A stretch of DNA of 42,321 nt from an uncultured Lachnospiraceae bacterium (GTDB lineage: Bacteria > Bacillota > Clostridia > Lachnospirales > Lachnospiraceae). The first letter of the stretch is position 1. Every line of letters begins with the position of its first letter. A program made the translations under genes and the position numbers. Positions 16,742 to 25,731 of this stretch are shown here, piece by piece. The stretch is taken from the NCBI GenBank assembly GCA_910586025.1, contig CAJUIO010000015.1, positions 4,586 to 46,906 of the forward strand, written 5' to 3'. Under the pieces are notes generated by a model. It did no database searches, was not told the origin of the DNA, and saw nothing but the letters and a program-made list of their open reading frames with translations.

Positions 16742-17555
16742 AAGGATGGTTTCCCTTCTCGGCGTGCTGCTCGTGATGCTTCTGGCTTATGCCGGCAGCT
16801 ATGTTCCCGGCCTTCTTTTTGCGGAAAGGGAGAGACGGCTGTTTGCCGGATGCGGAATCATGGAGATGGAGGAGACGGTCCTTCCCTGGGAGGAGGATCA
16901 GCCGGCAGGAGATGCGAACGCACAGAGTCGGCTGGAGACAGAGCGGATCGAGCAGGTGATACGCACCTGGAAGGAGAGCGACAGGGAATTTCTGCACGAA
17001 CCGGTGGAGGGACAGCTGTCTATGGAGGAGGCCTTTGAGGCGGGACAGGAATGGATAAACGCCATGAGCGGGGCGGGCTGCTATCCTCTTGATTACGCAG
17101 GATCAAAAGCCGGGAGCGCATACGGAGACCATGCCTCTGCGGTGCTGGTTGCGACGATAGGAAGCGAGGGGGAGAATCAGCCCAGGGAATCTTATTACAG
17201 CTGCTGGAATGTGATCTTTTATAATGAGGATACGAAGGTGAGGCTTTGGATTAATGCGGTGACAGGACAGGTGTGGGAGGCGGAGCTGATCATGTATGCG
17301 CAGGAGTGGAACCTTCCGGAGGACTTTGCCTGTGACAGTCTTGTAAAATTTTTGGAGCTGTCGGGAGTGGAAAACGCGGCGGCGGGCTTTGCGGAGAACC
17401 GGCTCGGAGCGGTTTTGTATCTGGAGGGCACCTCGATTTGCGGAGAGATGGAGCGGGAGGATGCGGAATGGATTTATGTCTGGTCGGAGGATGACGGGAC
17501 GAAAAGGGAACGCAGGTGCATGAGGATCAGCTACAGGCTGGGAGTGATCGGGTGA
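16731..17555 (+). CDS. membrane-anchored companion protein of the two-component system, function unknown
   Basis: 274 residues. The start at 16731 has GGAGAGGGGG about 10 nt upstream. A basic N-terminus (MRLKRMVSLLGVLL) and one hydrophobic segment (about 7-30) indicate a signal anchor with an extracytoplasmic body. The section near residues 150-190 (SCWNVIFYNEDTKVRLWINAVTGQVWEAEL) resembles a PepSY-like strand-helix-strand repeat in pattern only. By position and topology it recalls accessory proteins such as YycH/YycI that tune a kinase through the membrane, but no homology to them is claimed. It overlaps the kinase gene by 11 nt. Confidence 0.65.
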   Translation: MRLKRMVSLLGVLLVMLLAYAGSYVPGLLFAERERRLFAGCGIMEMEETVLPWEEDQPAGDANAQSRLETERIEQVIRTWKESDREFLHEPVEGQLSMEEAFEAGQEWINAMSGAGCYPLDYAGSKAGSAYGDHASAVLVATIGSEGENQPRESYYSCWNVIFYNEDTKVRLWINAVTGQVWEAELIMYAQEWNLPEDFACDSLVKFLELSGVENAAAGFAENRLGAVLYLEGTSICGEMEREDAEWIYVWSEDDGTKRERRCMRISYRLGVIG

Positions 17556-17580
17556 TCCCGTCTGCGGGGCCGGAAATATT

Positions 17581-17634
17581 GTTACAAGTAGGACACATCT
17601 GTGATGAAAGTATATGACAACACTCTGATAGGAT
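17581..17634 (+). promoter_or_regulatory. response-regulator box array and promoter 2 (lipoprotein operon)
   Basis: Four 11-bp units run from 17581: GTTACAAGTAG, GACACATCTGT, GATGAAAGTAT and ATGACAACACT. The second is identical to a unit at 14634. The last begins at 17614, exactly 15 bp before an extended -10 (TGA-TAGGAT, hexamer 17629-17634). No -35 hexamer is present. Confidence 0.6.
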
Positions 17635-17707
17635 TAAGTGGTGGAATCCTTTCAGGGTGTTTTTGCGTGGAGGGAGAGATGAAAATTCAGAAAAAGGAGA
17701 GGAAAAG

Positions 17708-18379
17708 ATGAGAGAGATGAGATGGAAATGGTGTGTTGTGGCGGGACTGGGAATGCTGCTGCTTGGCGGGTGTGCCAGACAAGCCGGGGAGAGCGGAGAA
17801 GACGCAGCAGCCGTAATGCAACAGGAGGATGGAGAAGATGCGGCAGCCGTAATGCAGCAGGAGGATGGAGAAGACGCAGCAGCCGTAATGCAGCAGGAGA
17901 TTGATGCGCAGAAAGAACAGGAAAAGGAAGACGGCGGGGAGGCGGACGGCGAGGCGGAGCTTTTGCGGTTCCGGCAGGACCGGGAGGACATGATTCATCT
18001 CGAGGGCGAGTACATTGAGATGGGGACACCAAATGAGGCCGAGTATTCTCTGGATTTTTCGGCAGTTCAGGAAAGCCCGAGGTTTGAATTTCAGGAGATG
18101 TCGGAGGCCTATGAGGCGGCTGAGATTTATGTGACGCAGACATTGGGAATCCAGCCTCCAACCAAGTGCGGGGTCTATATGTGCATGGATCCCGATATGG
18201 CGGAGATTTACAGGGATGAGGACAAGGGAGTGGCGAAGGGCTATGAGAATGAGAATATTTTCCTCTCGGAGTTCTGCGGCGAGGATCATAACTGGCAGTG
18301 TCTGGTGCTGGTGAGAGAGGGAAAGGGACAGCCCTGGAGGGTTATCTACTGTGGAAATGACTATACGGAGGAAACGTAA
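17708..18379 (+). CDS. lipoprotein with a threefold acidic/Gln repeat
   Basis: 223 residues. The start at 17708 has AAAAAGGAGAGGA-type sequence 8-15 nt upstream; the frame extends to 17657 without a comparable site. The signal peptide ends in the lipobox LGGC (Cys about 22). Residues about 30-65 are three near-identical 12-residue units (GEDAAAVMQQED). The C-terminal part (about 100-223) is a compact, unrecognised domain with conserved-looking Cys and Trp and an EDHNWQCLVLVREGKGQPWRVIYCG strand pattern. First gene of the operon from promoter 2; its stop overlaps the next start by 1 nt (TAATG). Confidence 0.75.
   Translation: MREMRWKWCVVAGLGMLLLGGCARQAGESGEDAAAVMQQEDGEDAAAVMQQEDGEDAAAVMQQEIDAQKEQEKEDGGEADGEAELLRFRQDREDMIHLEGEYIEMGTPNEAEYSLDFSAVQESPRFEFQEMSEAYEAAEIYVTQTLGIQPPTKCGVYMCMDPDMAEIYRDEDKGVAKGYENENIFLSEFCGEDHNWQCLVLVREGKGQPWRVIYCGNDYTEET
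17795..17902 (+). repeat. 36-bp in-frame tandem repeat, three copies
   Basis: Units 17795-17830, 17831-17866 and 17867-17902 differ by a few bases. They encode GEDAAAVMQQED three times (last unit slightly changed). A candidate for copy-number variation between strains. Confidence 0.9.
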
Positions 18380-20763
18380 TGAGAAGGAAAAGGGGTCGAT
18401 ACGCATTCAGGATTTTTACGTGGGTTCTGCTGGCCGCTGTATTGATGAGCGGATGCGGGGGAAGCGAAGGGACGGGACAGAGACAGATTGCTTCCGTGGA
18501 AAATCCGGTGGAAACGGAGGATGCGGGAGAGCGGGAGAAGAAGGAAACGTCCGTTGAGGACGGGAATGATGCGGGAGAGGCTGTGGCAATGGGACGCTTT
18601 GTGGAAAGGGCCGCAGATCTGTCAGACAGGCTCTCGGGGGAAGGAAACCGGTTATTCCTGCGACAGGACGGAGGGCTGCTGATCACGGACCAGACCAGGG
18701 ATTTTGTGGTTTCAGAGGATGGGGGAGAGACCTGGGAGACGGAAAGAGAAGAGTGGCATGGAAGACTGCTGGACGAGGGAGCCTATATTCTGGATATGGC
18801 ATATGGTGCGGACAGGATGGCGGCTGTGATCATCAAGGATGAGGGAGAAGCCGGAGAATTCAGCTCCCGGATGATCATCAGAAAGCCGGACGGCAGTGAG
18901 ATTTTTGCAGAGCTTTCCCTGACAGGGGAAGAGAACTATATCAGAAAGGTGTGGATTACAGATAATGGGCGGATTTTTGCCGCAGACTGCGGAAATCTTC
19001 TTTACGAAGTGGAGGAGGACGGCAGCAGCAGGCAGTTTCTGGCTCTCGAGGAGGGAAGGGCTGAGCTTCTTACTCTGGAGGGAACCTGCCTGATACTGGA
19101 CGGCCACGGCTTCGGGGGACTTGTGATCTATGACATGGAGCGGAAGGAATTTGTGGAAGATCCCGTGCTGGATCAGTTTGTCAGGGAAAATTACGGGGAC
19201 AGAAGCTTTTTCGGAGACAACGGATATGATCTCTTTTTCTTTCAGGGAGAGGAGGGGGTTCTCTATCTTGCGGGAAAAAAGGGGCTGCACCGCCATGTGA
19301 TGAACGGAAGCGCCGTGGAGCAGGTGATTGACGGGAGTCTCGGGAGCTTTGCGGATCCGGACTGTAATGTGCTTGGAATGACCATGACAAAGGGAAATGA
19401 ATTTCTGGCGCTCTTTACAGGCGGGAAAGCGGTGCGCTTTCTCTATGACCCGGATATTCCGACCGTGCCCGCGGGAAAAATAAAGGTATACAGTCTGAAG
19501 GATAATGACACGGTCAGACGTGCCATCAGTCTTTATCAGAGCGCTGATGCGGAGAATTATGTGGAGTATGAGGTTGGGATGGACGGAAGTGATTCTCTGA
19601 CACGGCAGGATGCCGTCAAAAAGCTGAACACAAAACTCATGGCCGGAGAAGGGCCGGATCTGATCGTCCTGGACGGCCTTCCCCTGGATTCCTATGTGGA
19701 AAAGGGGATGCTGATGGATCTGGGCTCTGCTCTCAGAGAAAAGGGACTTGATAATAAAATTTTTCCCAATATTCTGGAAGCCTTTGAGCGGGATGGAGGG
19801 ATCTGTTATCTTCCCTGCGAAATTTCCTTCCCGGTGGCTCAGGGCGGTGCGCCCTATATTGAAGAGATGGAGGATCTCGAGGGCATGGCCTGGGCTATGG
19901 AGGAGCTGCGCAAAAACAATCCCGGACAGGATCTGATCGAAATTTACTCTCCAGGGGGAATCATGAGATTCCTTGCGAAGACCTGCGCCCCTTCCTGGAA
20001 GACAAAGGAGGGAGCCTTTGATAAGGAGGCCGCAGCCGCTTTTCTTTCGGCATCAAAGAGGATCTATGATGCGCAGCTGGACGGTCTTCCGGACGAGGTG
20101 ATGGAGCGGTATGTCAGGTGGAACGAGGAGACTATAGCATATACCGGAAGGGGAAGGGAGGAGGTGGATTCCTTCAAGGACTATGTGGATGCGGCAGGAC
20201 TGGTTTCGGGAAGGTCTGCGGTTCTCCTGGGTACTCTGGAGAGCGCCTTCGGATATGCGGAGATGATCAGCGTCCTGAAGGTGGAGGGCTTTGAGGAAAT
20301 GCGGATGAGACCCTTAAGCGGCCTTTCCGGAAATGTTTTTCTCTCTGAGACGCTGGTGGGAATTAACGCCTCCTCCCCAAAAACGAAACAGGCGGCGGAT
20401 CTGCTTGCCGTGCTCCTTGGAGAGGAGATAAAAACAGGCAGCGGACTGGCTGTAAACCGAGATGCCTTTGAGGAGAGCCTTCTTCCCGATATGACGTATT
20501 ACAGGGAGGGAGAGCCCTACATGACAACGGGCGGCTCCGACGAAGACGGTAAAATGTACTCTCTGTCCGTGTATTGGATGGACGAGGCCCAGAAGGACAT
20601 CCTGAGGGGGTGGATGGAGGAAGCGGATACCCCGTATATTCCGGATCCGGTGCTGGAGGAGGCGGTATTTGAGGAGGGAGAGGCGTATCTGAGAGGGGAA
20701 AGGAGCCTGCAGGAGGTGATGGAGGCTGTCGAAAGGAAGGTGGGGGTTTTGATGGCTGAATAG
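18379..20763 (+). CDS. lipoprotein with a propeller-like N-terminal half and an extracellular solute-binding-protein C-terminal half
   Basis: 794 residues. Lipobox MSGC (Cys about 26). Residues about 70-350 look like a beta-propeller: repeated strand patterns and a canonical Asp-box, SEDGGETW. Residues about 360-790 match family 1 extracellular solute-binding proteins (sugar binders of ABC systems), for example NTKLMAGEGPDLIVLDGLPLDSYVEKGMLMDL and a late KTKQAADLLAVLLGEE segment. There are no ABC permease or ATPase genes nearby, so a role in sensing or surface binding is more likely than transport. It is the second gene of the operon from promoter 2, coupled to the preceding lipoprotein by a 1-nt overlap. 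Confidence 0.75.
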   Translation: MRRKRGRYAFRIFTWVLLAAVLMSGCGGSEGTGQRQIASVENPVETEDAGEREKKETSVEDGNDAGEAVAMGRFVERAADLSDRLSGEGNRLFLRQDGGLLITDQTRDFVVSEDGGETWETEREEWHGRLLDEGAYILDMAYGADRMAAVIIKDEGEAGEFSSRMIIRKPDGSEIFAELSLTGEENYIRKVWITDNGRIFAADCGNLLYEVEEDGSSRQFLALEEGRAELLTLEGTCLILDGHGFGGLVIYDMERKEFVEDPVLDQFVRENYGDRSFFGDNGYDLFFFQGEEGVLYLAGKKGLHRHVMNGSAVEQVIDGSLGSFADPDCNVLGMTMTKGNEFLALFTGGKAVRFLYDPDIPTVPAGKIKVYSLKDNDTVRRAISLYQSADAENYVEYEVGMDGSDSLTRQDAVKKLNTKLMAGEGPDLIVLDGLPLDSYVEKGMLMDLGSALREKGLDNKIFPNILEAFERDGGICYLPCEISFPVAQGGAPYIEEMEDLEGMAWAMEELRKNNPGQDLIEIYSPGGIMRFLAKTCAPSWKTKEGAFDKEAAAAFLSASKRIYDAQLDGLPDEVMERYVRWNEETIAYTGRGREEVDSFKDYVDAAGLVSGRSAVLLGTLESAFGYAEMISVLKVEGFEEMRMRPLSGLSGNVFLSETLVGINASSPKTKQAADLLAVLLGEEIKTGSGLAVNRDAFEESLLPDMTYYREGEPYMTTGGSDEDGKMYSLSVYWMDEAQKDILRGWMEEADTPYIPDPVLEEAVFEEGEAYLRGERSLQEVMEAVERKVGVLMAE

Positions 20764-20792
20764 AGAAGCGCCTCCTGCGGACATCCGGGCGG

Positions 20793-20820
20793 CCGGGACA
20801 GTCTAACGAAACTGTCCCGG
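20793..20820 (+). terminator. hairpin after the lipoprotein operon
   Basis: Perfect 10-bp stem CCGGGACAGT / ACTGTCCCGG with an 8-nt loop. There is no immediate T run (TTTTT occurs about 17 nt later), so termination is plausible but not certain. Confidence 0.45.
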
Positions 20821-20849
20821 TGTGAGCCCGGTATGCTTTTTAAAAACCT

Positions 20850-21554
20850 TTGAGAAATAGTTCATATGACGCGCATGCGGATATTTACAGCGCCACAATT
20901 GCCGACAATGGAGATGACTTCCGGCTTAAGCTTGTTACGGACGAGCTCAGTGATAAGTGTAAGGCGTATGATACGCTTGCGGCCGGCAGGGGACTCCATA
21001 TCACCCGTTCCTGTAAGGATGTGGAGGCTGCCTACAGACTGCTCGCCTACGCTTACGGAGAGGAAGGCATGAGGCTTCTCATGTGGGGAATGGAGGGTGT
21101 GGATTATACCCTGGACGCTGACGGATATCCGGTTCTCAATTATGATTTTCAGGGTTCCGATGCCATGTTAAAGGAAAGAGGCTTGAAATATTGGGGCTGG
21201 CTGGTGCATAATGCCATTGTAACCAGTATTGCGGAAGTAAATAATGACAGTCAGACTACAAGAGATAAGCTGAGCCTGTCCGAGCATGTAGTCAGAAATC
21301 CTGTAATTGGTATGATCCGGTTTGAAATGGATTCGGAAGAAGAAAATATCAATACACGGCTGACAGAGGCGGTAAAGAATGCACAGACAAATATTTATAT
21401 GGCCGACAGCGAGGAGGCATGCATAGAAGCGTATAATTTCATGATACAGCAGGCGGAGGAGCTGAACATGGGCAGGCTTGAGGAGTATGGAAATGAGGTT
21501 TATCCGGAACTGAAAGCGGAGTATGACAGGATTCTTGCAGAGCATGTCAAATGA
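20850..21554 (+). pseudogene. C-terminal fragment of an extracellular solute-binding protein
   Basis: 234 codons resembling only the last 40-50% of LplA/LipO-type carbohydrate-binding lipoproteins: sections such as CKDVEAAYRLLAYAYGEEGMRLLMWGMEGVDYTLDADGYPV and a long C-terminal helical tail. There is no signal peptide, no lipobox and no ribosome binding site; the only starts are TTG (20850) or internal ATGs. The frame opens just after a stop at 20841-20843. The front of the gene has been lost by deletion. Lies directly before a glycosidase-like gene, so it is probably the remnant of a glycan-uptake locus. It might still be translated by read-through, but a working binding protein is unlikely. 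Confidence 0.7.
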
Positions 21555-21562
21555 TAAAAACA

Positions 21563-21587
21563 GGGAAGCGGCCAGGGGCTGCTTCCC
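21563..21587 (+). terminator. hairpin between the SBP fragment and the DUF5703 gene
   Basis: GGGAAGCGGCC pairs with GGCTGCTTCCC (11 bp including one G-T). No T tract follows, so its role is unclear. Confidence 0.3.
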
Positions 21588-21614
21588 GAATTGTATGGTA
21601 CGGGAGGAAAACAT

Positions 21615-23816
21615 ATGGATTATAATGTGATTTGGAATACCCAGAGTGCGGATTCCTCCGGCAGCATGCCTCTTGGAGGACATGATGCCGGAGGTAATGT
21701 CTGGGTACAGGATAACGAGCTGTGCCTTTATCTGTCACAGAGCGGCGCTTTTGATGAAAACGGAACCATGCTCAAGGCGGGAAGATTTCGGATTGCACCG
21801 GAGGATAGGGAAGTCCTTTCCGTGGATTTCAGACAGGAGCTGGAACTGGAAAAAGGGCAGATCACGATTACGGCAGGCCGGGGAAAGGATGCGGTCCGCT
21901 TTGTGCTCTGGCAGGATGTGACCAACGCCAATCTTCATATTGATTTTCAAAGCGGAAGGGAGAGGACGCTTTGGATATCCTATGACTGCTGGAGGTACCT
22001 TGACAGGGAAGTAAACCCGGAGGAGAGGGGACAATGCAGGAATCTGGCGACTCAGATGGAGGATGCGCTGGAAGAGAGGATTCTGACACTGGCGGATGAG
22101 GTGCAGGTGCAGGAGGAGGGTCTGCTTTTCTGGCACAGGAACAGAAACGACAGGCTGGTGTATGACCGGGCCATTCGGCAGCAGAAGCTGGAGGCGGTGA
22201 GGGATGATTTTCCCAACTGGCTGAGGGATCGAACCATGGGCGGATGTCTTTGGGCATCCGGACTGGCATATGACGAGACGGTTGCGGGATACTTTGACGG
22301 AACGGATCAGAAGGAATATCATTATCACACGCAGGCGGCGCGGCAGACGCAGATCCTGATTTGCCTGGAGGCGGGACAGCATGACTCCCTGGAGCAGTGG
22401 AAGAGTTGCGTGCAGAAGAAAAGGACGGAGGGAATCAGCAGGGAGGAAAATCAAAAGTGGTGGAAACAGTATTTTGATAAGAGCTTTGTGATGATAGACA
22501 AAAAGCATCCGGGCTCGGAATACTGGAAGCTGGGACGGAATTACCAGCTGTTTCGATACATGCTCGGCTGTAATTATTACGGGAAATGGCCTACCAAGTT
22601 TAACGGAGGGCTGTTTACCTTTTATGAGTGCCATACTCCGGATTACAGGAACTGGTCGGGGGCAGATTTTACCGCCCAGAATCAGAGACTGGTCTACTGG
22701 CCCATGTTAAAGACCGGGGACTTTGAAGCCATGAGGCCCCAGTTCGATTTTTATCTCAATATTCTGGATGCGGGCAGGGCCCGGGCAAAAACCTATTGGG
22801 GAGAAGAGGGCGCTTATTTTCCGGAGCAGATCAGCTGTTTTGGGACCTCCATCTGCGCAGAGTACAAATGGAACCGGCGTCCCGGCGTTCCGGCAGGGGA
22901 GGACGATAATGCCTGGGTGAGGATGCATTATTCCACAGCCCTGGAATTTGCCCTCATGATGCTGGAATATGCGGACTATTCCGGGGAGGATATCTCCCCG
23001 TGTATGGAATTTATTGATAATGTCATACGGTTTTATTTTGTCCACTATGGAAGGGATTCCAGGGGAAGGCTCCTAGTTTTTCCGTCTACCGCACTGGAAA
23101 CCTATAAGGGAGATCCCTTTGCTGAGGACGGAAAAGAATATGGAGCCTCCAATCCGATGGATGTGATTGCGGGCCTTGGGGAGCTTCTTGACTGTCTGAT
23201 CCGGTATCTGGAAGGGAAGGGACAGGATGCGGCGCAGTACAGGATGTGGAGGCGGATCTGCCCGGAATGCCCGCTCGGCGAGGAGAATGGAAAAACTGTT
23301 TATCTCCCTGCCCGGGAATATAATCCGGTTCCCTTTAACTGTGAGCTTCCACAGCTTTACAGAATATTTCCCTACAGCAGCAGAGGACTGAGCGAGCAGG
23401 AGAAGGAAATCGGGCGAGACACTTATCAGAGCCCGTCCATAAATGAGGAGCAGAAGCTTCTGATCAGCTGGCACCAGAACGGAATTTTTGCGGCCAGGCT
23501 GAATCTTGTCGAGGAGGCTATGAGAATTCTGAGATTTAAGCTTGGGGATTCGGACAGAAGATTTCCGGCCTTCTGGGGACCCGGACATGACTGGAGCCCG
23601 GATCACAACTGGGGCGGAAGCGCCATGATTGGGCTCCAGGAAATGCTGATTCAGATAAAGGGAGACGGATATGAGCTTCTGCCTGCCTGGGACAGAGAAG
23701 TGGATGTGGAGTTCCGGCTGTTTGTGCCGGGAGGCAAGACGGTTCACTGCGTGCTGGAGGACGGCAGGATACAGACGGAGGAAATTACAGATGATGCAAC
23801 TATGATGCAGAAATGA
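21615..23816 (+). CDS. DUF5703 family glycoside-hydrolase-like protein
   Basis: 733 residues, no signal peptide, so probably cytosolic. The N-terminal domain (MDYNVIWNTQSADSSGSMPLGGHDAGGNVW) is characteristic of DUF5703. The central and C-terminal parts (about 270-690) have the look of an (alpha/alpha)6-barrel related to GH95-type enzymes, with sections like KFNGGLFTF, RLVYWPMLKTGDFE and WGPGHDWSPDHNWGG. The substrate cannot be named; family members are often in plant or host glycan loci. The start at 21615 has GGGAGG 6-10 nt upstream. The last codons overlap the first box of the regulatory array at 23793. Its neighbour upstream is a broken solute-binding protein, which suggests a decayed sugar locus. 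Confidence 0.75.
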   Translation: MDYNVIWNTQSADSSGSMPLGGHDAGGNVWVQDNELCLYLSQSGAFDENGTMLKAGRFRIAPEDREVLSVDFRQELELEKGQITITAGRGKDAVRFVLWQDVTNANLHIDFQSGRERTLWISYDCWRYLDREVNPEERGQCRNLATQMEDALEERILTLADEVQVQEEGLLFWHRNRNDRLVYDRAIRQQKLEAVRDDFPNWLRDRTMGGCLWASGLAYDETVAGYFDGTDQKEYHYHTQAARQTQILICLEAGQHDSLEQWKSCVQKKRTEGISREENQKWWKQYFDKSFVMIDKKHPGSEYWKLGRNYQLFRYMLGCNYYGKWPTKFNGGLFTFYECHTPDYRNWSGADFTAQNQRLVYWPMLKTGDFEAMRPQFDFYLNILDAGRARAKTYWGEEGAYFPEQISCFGTSICAEYKWNRRPGVPAGEDDNAWVRMHYSTALEFALMMLEYADYSGEDISPCMEFIDNVIRFYFVHYGRDSRGRLLVFPSTALETYKGDPFAEDGKEYGASNPMDVIAGLGELLDCLIRYLEGKGQDAAQYRMWRRICPECPLGEENGKTVYLPAREYNPVPFNCELPQLYRIFPYSSRGLSEQEKEIGRDTYQSPSINEEQKLLISWHQNGIFAARLNLVEEAMRILRFKLGDSDRRFPAFWGPGHDWSPDHNWGGSAMIGLQEMLIQIKGDGYELLPAWDREVDVEFRLFVPGGKTVHCVLEDGRIQTEEITDDATMMQK

Positions 23817-23846
23817 TGTAATTTGGATGCAAACGCACGGTAGACT
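23793..23846 (+). promoter_or_regulatory. response-regulator box array and promoter 3 (LysM/LRR lipoprotein)
   Basis: Four 11-bp direct repeats: GATGCAACTAT (23793), GATGCAGAAAT (23804), GATGTAATTTG (23815) and GATGCAAACGC (23826). The last begins 15 bp before the -10 TAGACT (23841-23846). There is no -35 hexamer. The first two repeats overlap the 3' coding end of the DUF5703 gene. Confidence 0.75.
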
Positions 23847-23891
23847 GTAGGATAAGAAAAGGTAAAAATCCCAGAGGAGGGCGTGCGTTTT

Positions 23892-25727
23892 ATGGATAGA
23901 AAAGGACGGACTGTTTTTCGGACTGCTTGGCTGTTATTTTTTGCGGCGGTGATCAGTATGATCTCCTGCGGAGAAGGAGATCACCCGGCGGTGGGAAAAA
24001 TAGAGGAACAGGAAAAAGAATCATCCCGGCAGCAGGAAACGCGGGAGGGTACGTCAGACGGACAGCCGGAGTGCGGAGACGGGGATGACATACCGAAGGC
24101 CGGGCAGGAGTATCCGGTGTTGGCCTGGAACGCAAAAGAGGGTGATTTTGAAAGGCCCGGATATATTCTTCTTCAGGACATGGAGAAGGAGAAGACCTAT
24201 CAGATCAGGGAAGGCGACACGCTTTGGGGAATTGCCCGTAATTTTTACGAGGCGGGAGAAGCCTGGCCGGTTTTGCAGGAGGCCAACAGGGAACGGATCC
24301 CGGATCAAAATCTGATTTTTCCGGGAACGGAGCTTGCCGTTCCCAGCAACTGTCTGATTAGAAGGCAGAGCTTTAGCAGGGGAGGTTTTTCTTCTCCCTC
24401 CTGTTCCTATGATGTTCCGTGGGATTGGACCTCGGGAAGGCCGAACTGGGAGATCTGTCTGGAATACAGCTGGTTTCCGGAGGAGGGAAATTACGGGGTA
24501 TACACCCATGTCACGGAAAACCGGATGCTTCCGGATGGCGCAGGGGATGCCTGGGAAAGCATTCAGCAGAAGATCATTGAGGTTTCGGAGGAGAAGAGTG
24601 CGGTTTCCTTCTCGGTTCCCGCTTTTGAGAGATACCGGCGGGAGGATGGGAGAGAGCTTCTCTTTTACCGGTTTGTGGCTGCGGCGCAGGAGGAAAAGGC
24701 TCAGTTTGCGGTAGCCTATGTTCCGGGGGAAAAGTATCTTGCCGAGTTTATCGGCATTTGTCCTCTCACGGACCAGGATGACTGCGATATTGTCGGGATC
24801 ACCAGATATATGGCGGCCTCCTACAGGGAAGAGGGAGGAGAGAAGGAATGGGACAGTCTGAAATACCGTCCGTATCTGGGAGCGGAGAACTGGCCCTTTG
24901 AGGATCTTCACAATCCCTTTGCCATAGCGGAGAACCGGTTTGGGGAGAAGGAGGAGGCGGAGCTTGCGGGAGCGGACGGCGAGGCGCATTTTGTTTCCGG
25001 GGAGTGGGAGGAGCTGCTGCGCAAGATGATCTGCTATCACTTTGACTACTCCAATGAGGAGAGAGCCGAGTTTATGGACAGACCCGTTTACCTTCGAGAG
25101 CTTGCCTGGATTGAGGAGGTGAAGCTGATAGAAAGTCCGATACCGGGGCGTGACAGGATAGCGATTCAGGGAATGTGTCCTCCGGAGGGGTTAGGGTGCG
25201 CCGCATATAACCTGACCACTCTTGCGGATATTGCCGTTCTCCCCAATCTTCGGAAGCTGACATTGGAGATCGGAACCGCCACAGACTATGAGGCGCTGGC
25301 CATGTGCCCTTCCCTGCGGGAGCTTTCCATTACCGGACAGAGCCAGATGAGGGAGGCGGACTGGCTTTTGGAGCTTCCCAATCTGGAAGCTCTCACCTTA
25401 AACGTGAGCTATATTCCTCATCTGATCGCTATGGGGGTTGAGCTGGAGGACGGAACGACCTTTTCCGGGGAAGAGGAATCAGAGGAAGAGGAGCCGGAGG
25501 GAAAGAAAATGGATGAGATTTTAGGCGGATGCACATCCCTTACTTATCTGGAGCTGGAATATACCGGAGCGCTGGACTGGGACTTTTTGGAAAACCTGCC
25601 CTCGCTGTACGCCTTTATCCTGAAGGGGGAGGATGAGGGATTGAGGAAGAATGAATTTACGGATAAAAGTTATCCCCACATCAGATGTCTGGTTGTGGAC
25701 GGGAGATGGATCAGAAATCCGGCGTGA
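23892..25727 (+). CDS. lipoprotein with LysM and leucine-rich repeats
   Basis: 611 residues. Lipobox MISC (Cys about 26). After an acidic Gln/Glu-rich linker, a LysM domain (about 103-152; YQIREGDTLWGIARNFYEAG to IFPGTELAVP) should bind peptidoglycan. A central domain (about 160-370) is unrecognised. Leucine-rich-repeat-like units occur near 440-500 and 550-590 (LPNLRKLTLEIG, LPNLEALTLNVS, CTSLTYLELEY), interrupted by an acidic run. ATG 23892 is chosen over GTG 23883 because GAGGAGGG at 23873-23880 is 11 nt from the former and only 2 nt from the latter. It is preceded by box array 3. Likely a cell-wall-associated surface sensor or adhesin. Confidence 0.8.
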   Translation: MDRKGRTVFRTAWLLFFAAVISMISCGEGDHPAVGKIEEQEKESSRQQETREGTSDGQPECGDGDDIPKAGQEYPVLAWNAKEGDFERPGYILLQDMEKEKTYQIREGDTLWGIARNFYEAGEAWPVLQEANRERIPDQNLIFPGTELAVPSNCLIRRQSFSRGGFSSPSCSYDVPWDWTSGRPNWEICLEYSWFPEEGNYGVYTHVTENRMLPDGAGDAWESIQQKIIEVSEEKSAVSFSVPAFERYRREDGRELLFYRFVAAAQEEKAQFAVAYVPGEKYLAEFIGICPLTDQDDCDIVGITRYMAASYREEGGEKEWDSLKYRPYLGAENWPFEDLHNPFAIAENRFGEKEEAELAGADGEAHFVSGEWEELLRKMICYHFDYSNEERAEFMDRPVYLRELAWIEEVKLIESPIPGRDRIAIQGMCPPEGLGCAAYNLTTLADIAVLPNLRKLTLEIGTATDYEALAMCPSLRELSITGQSQMREADWLLELPNLEALTLNVSYIPHLIAMGVELEDGTTFSGEEESEEEEPEGKKMDEILGGCTSLTYLELEYTGALDWDFLENLPSLYAFILKGEDEGLRKNEFTDKSYPHIRCLVVDGRWIRNPA

Positions 25728-25731
25728 AGAT

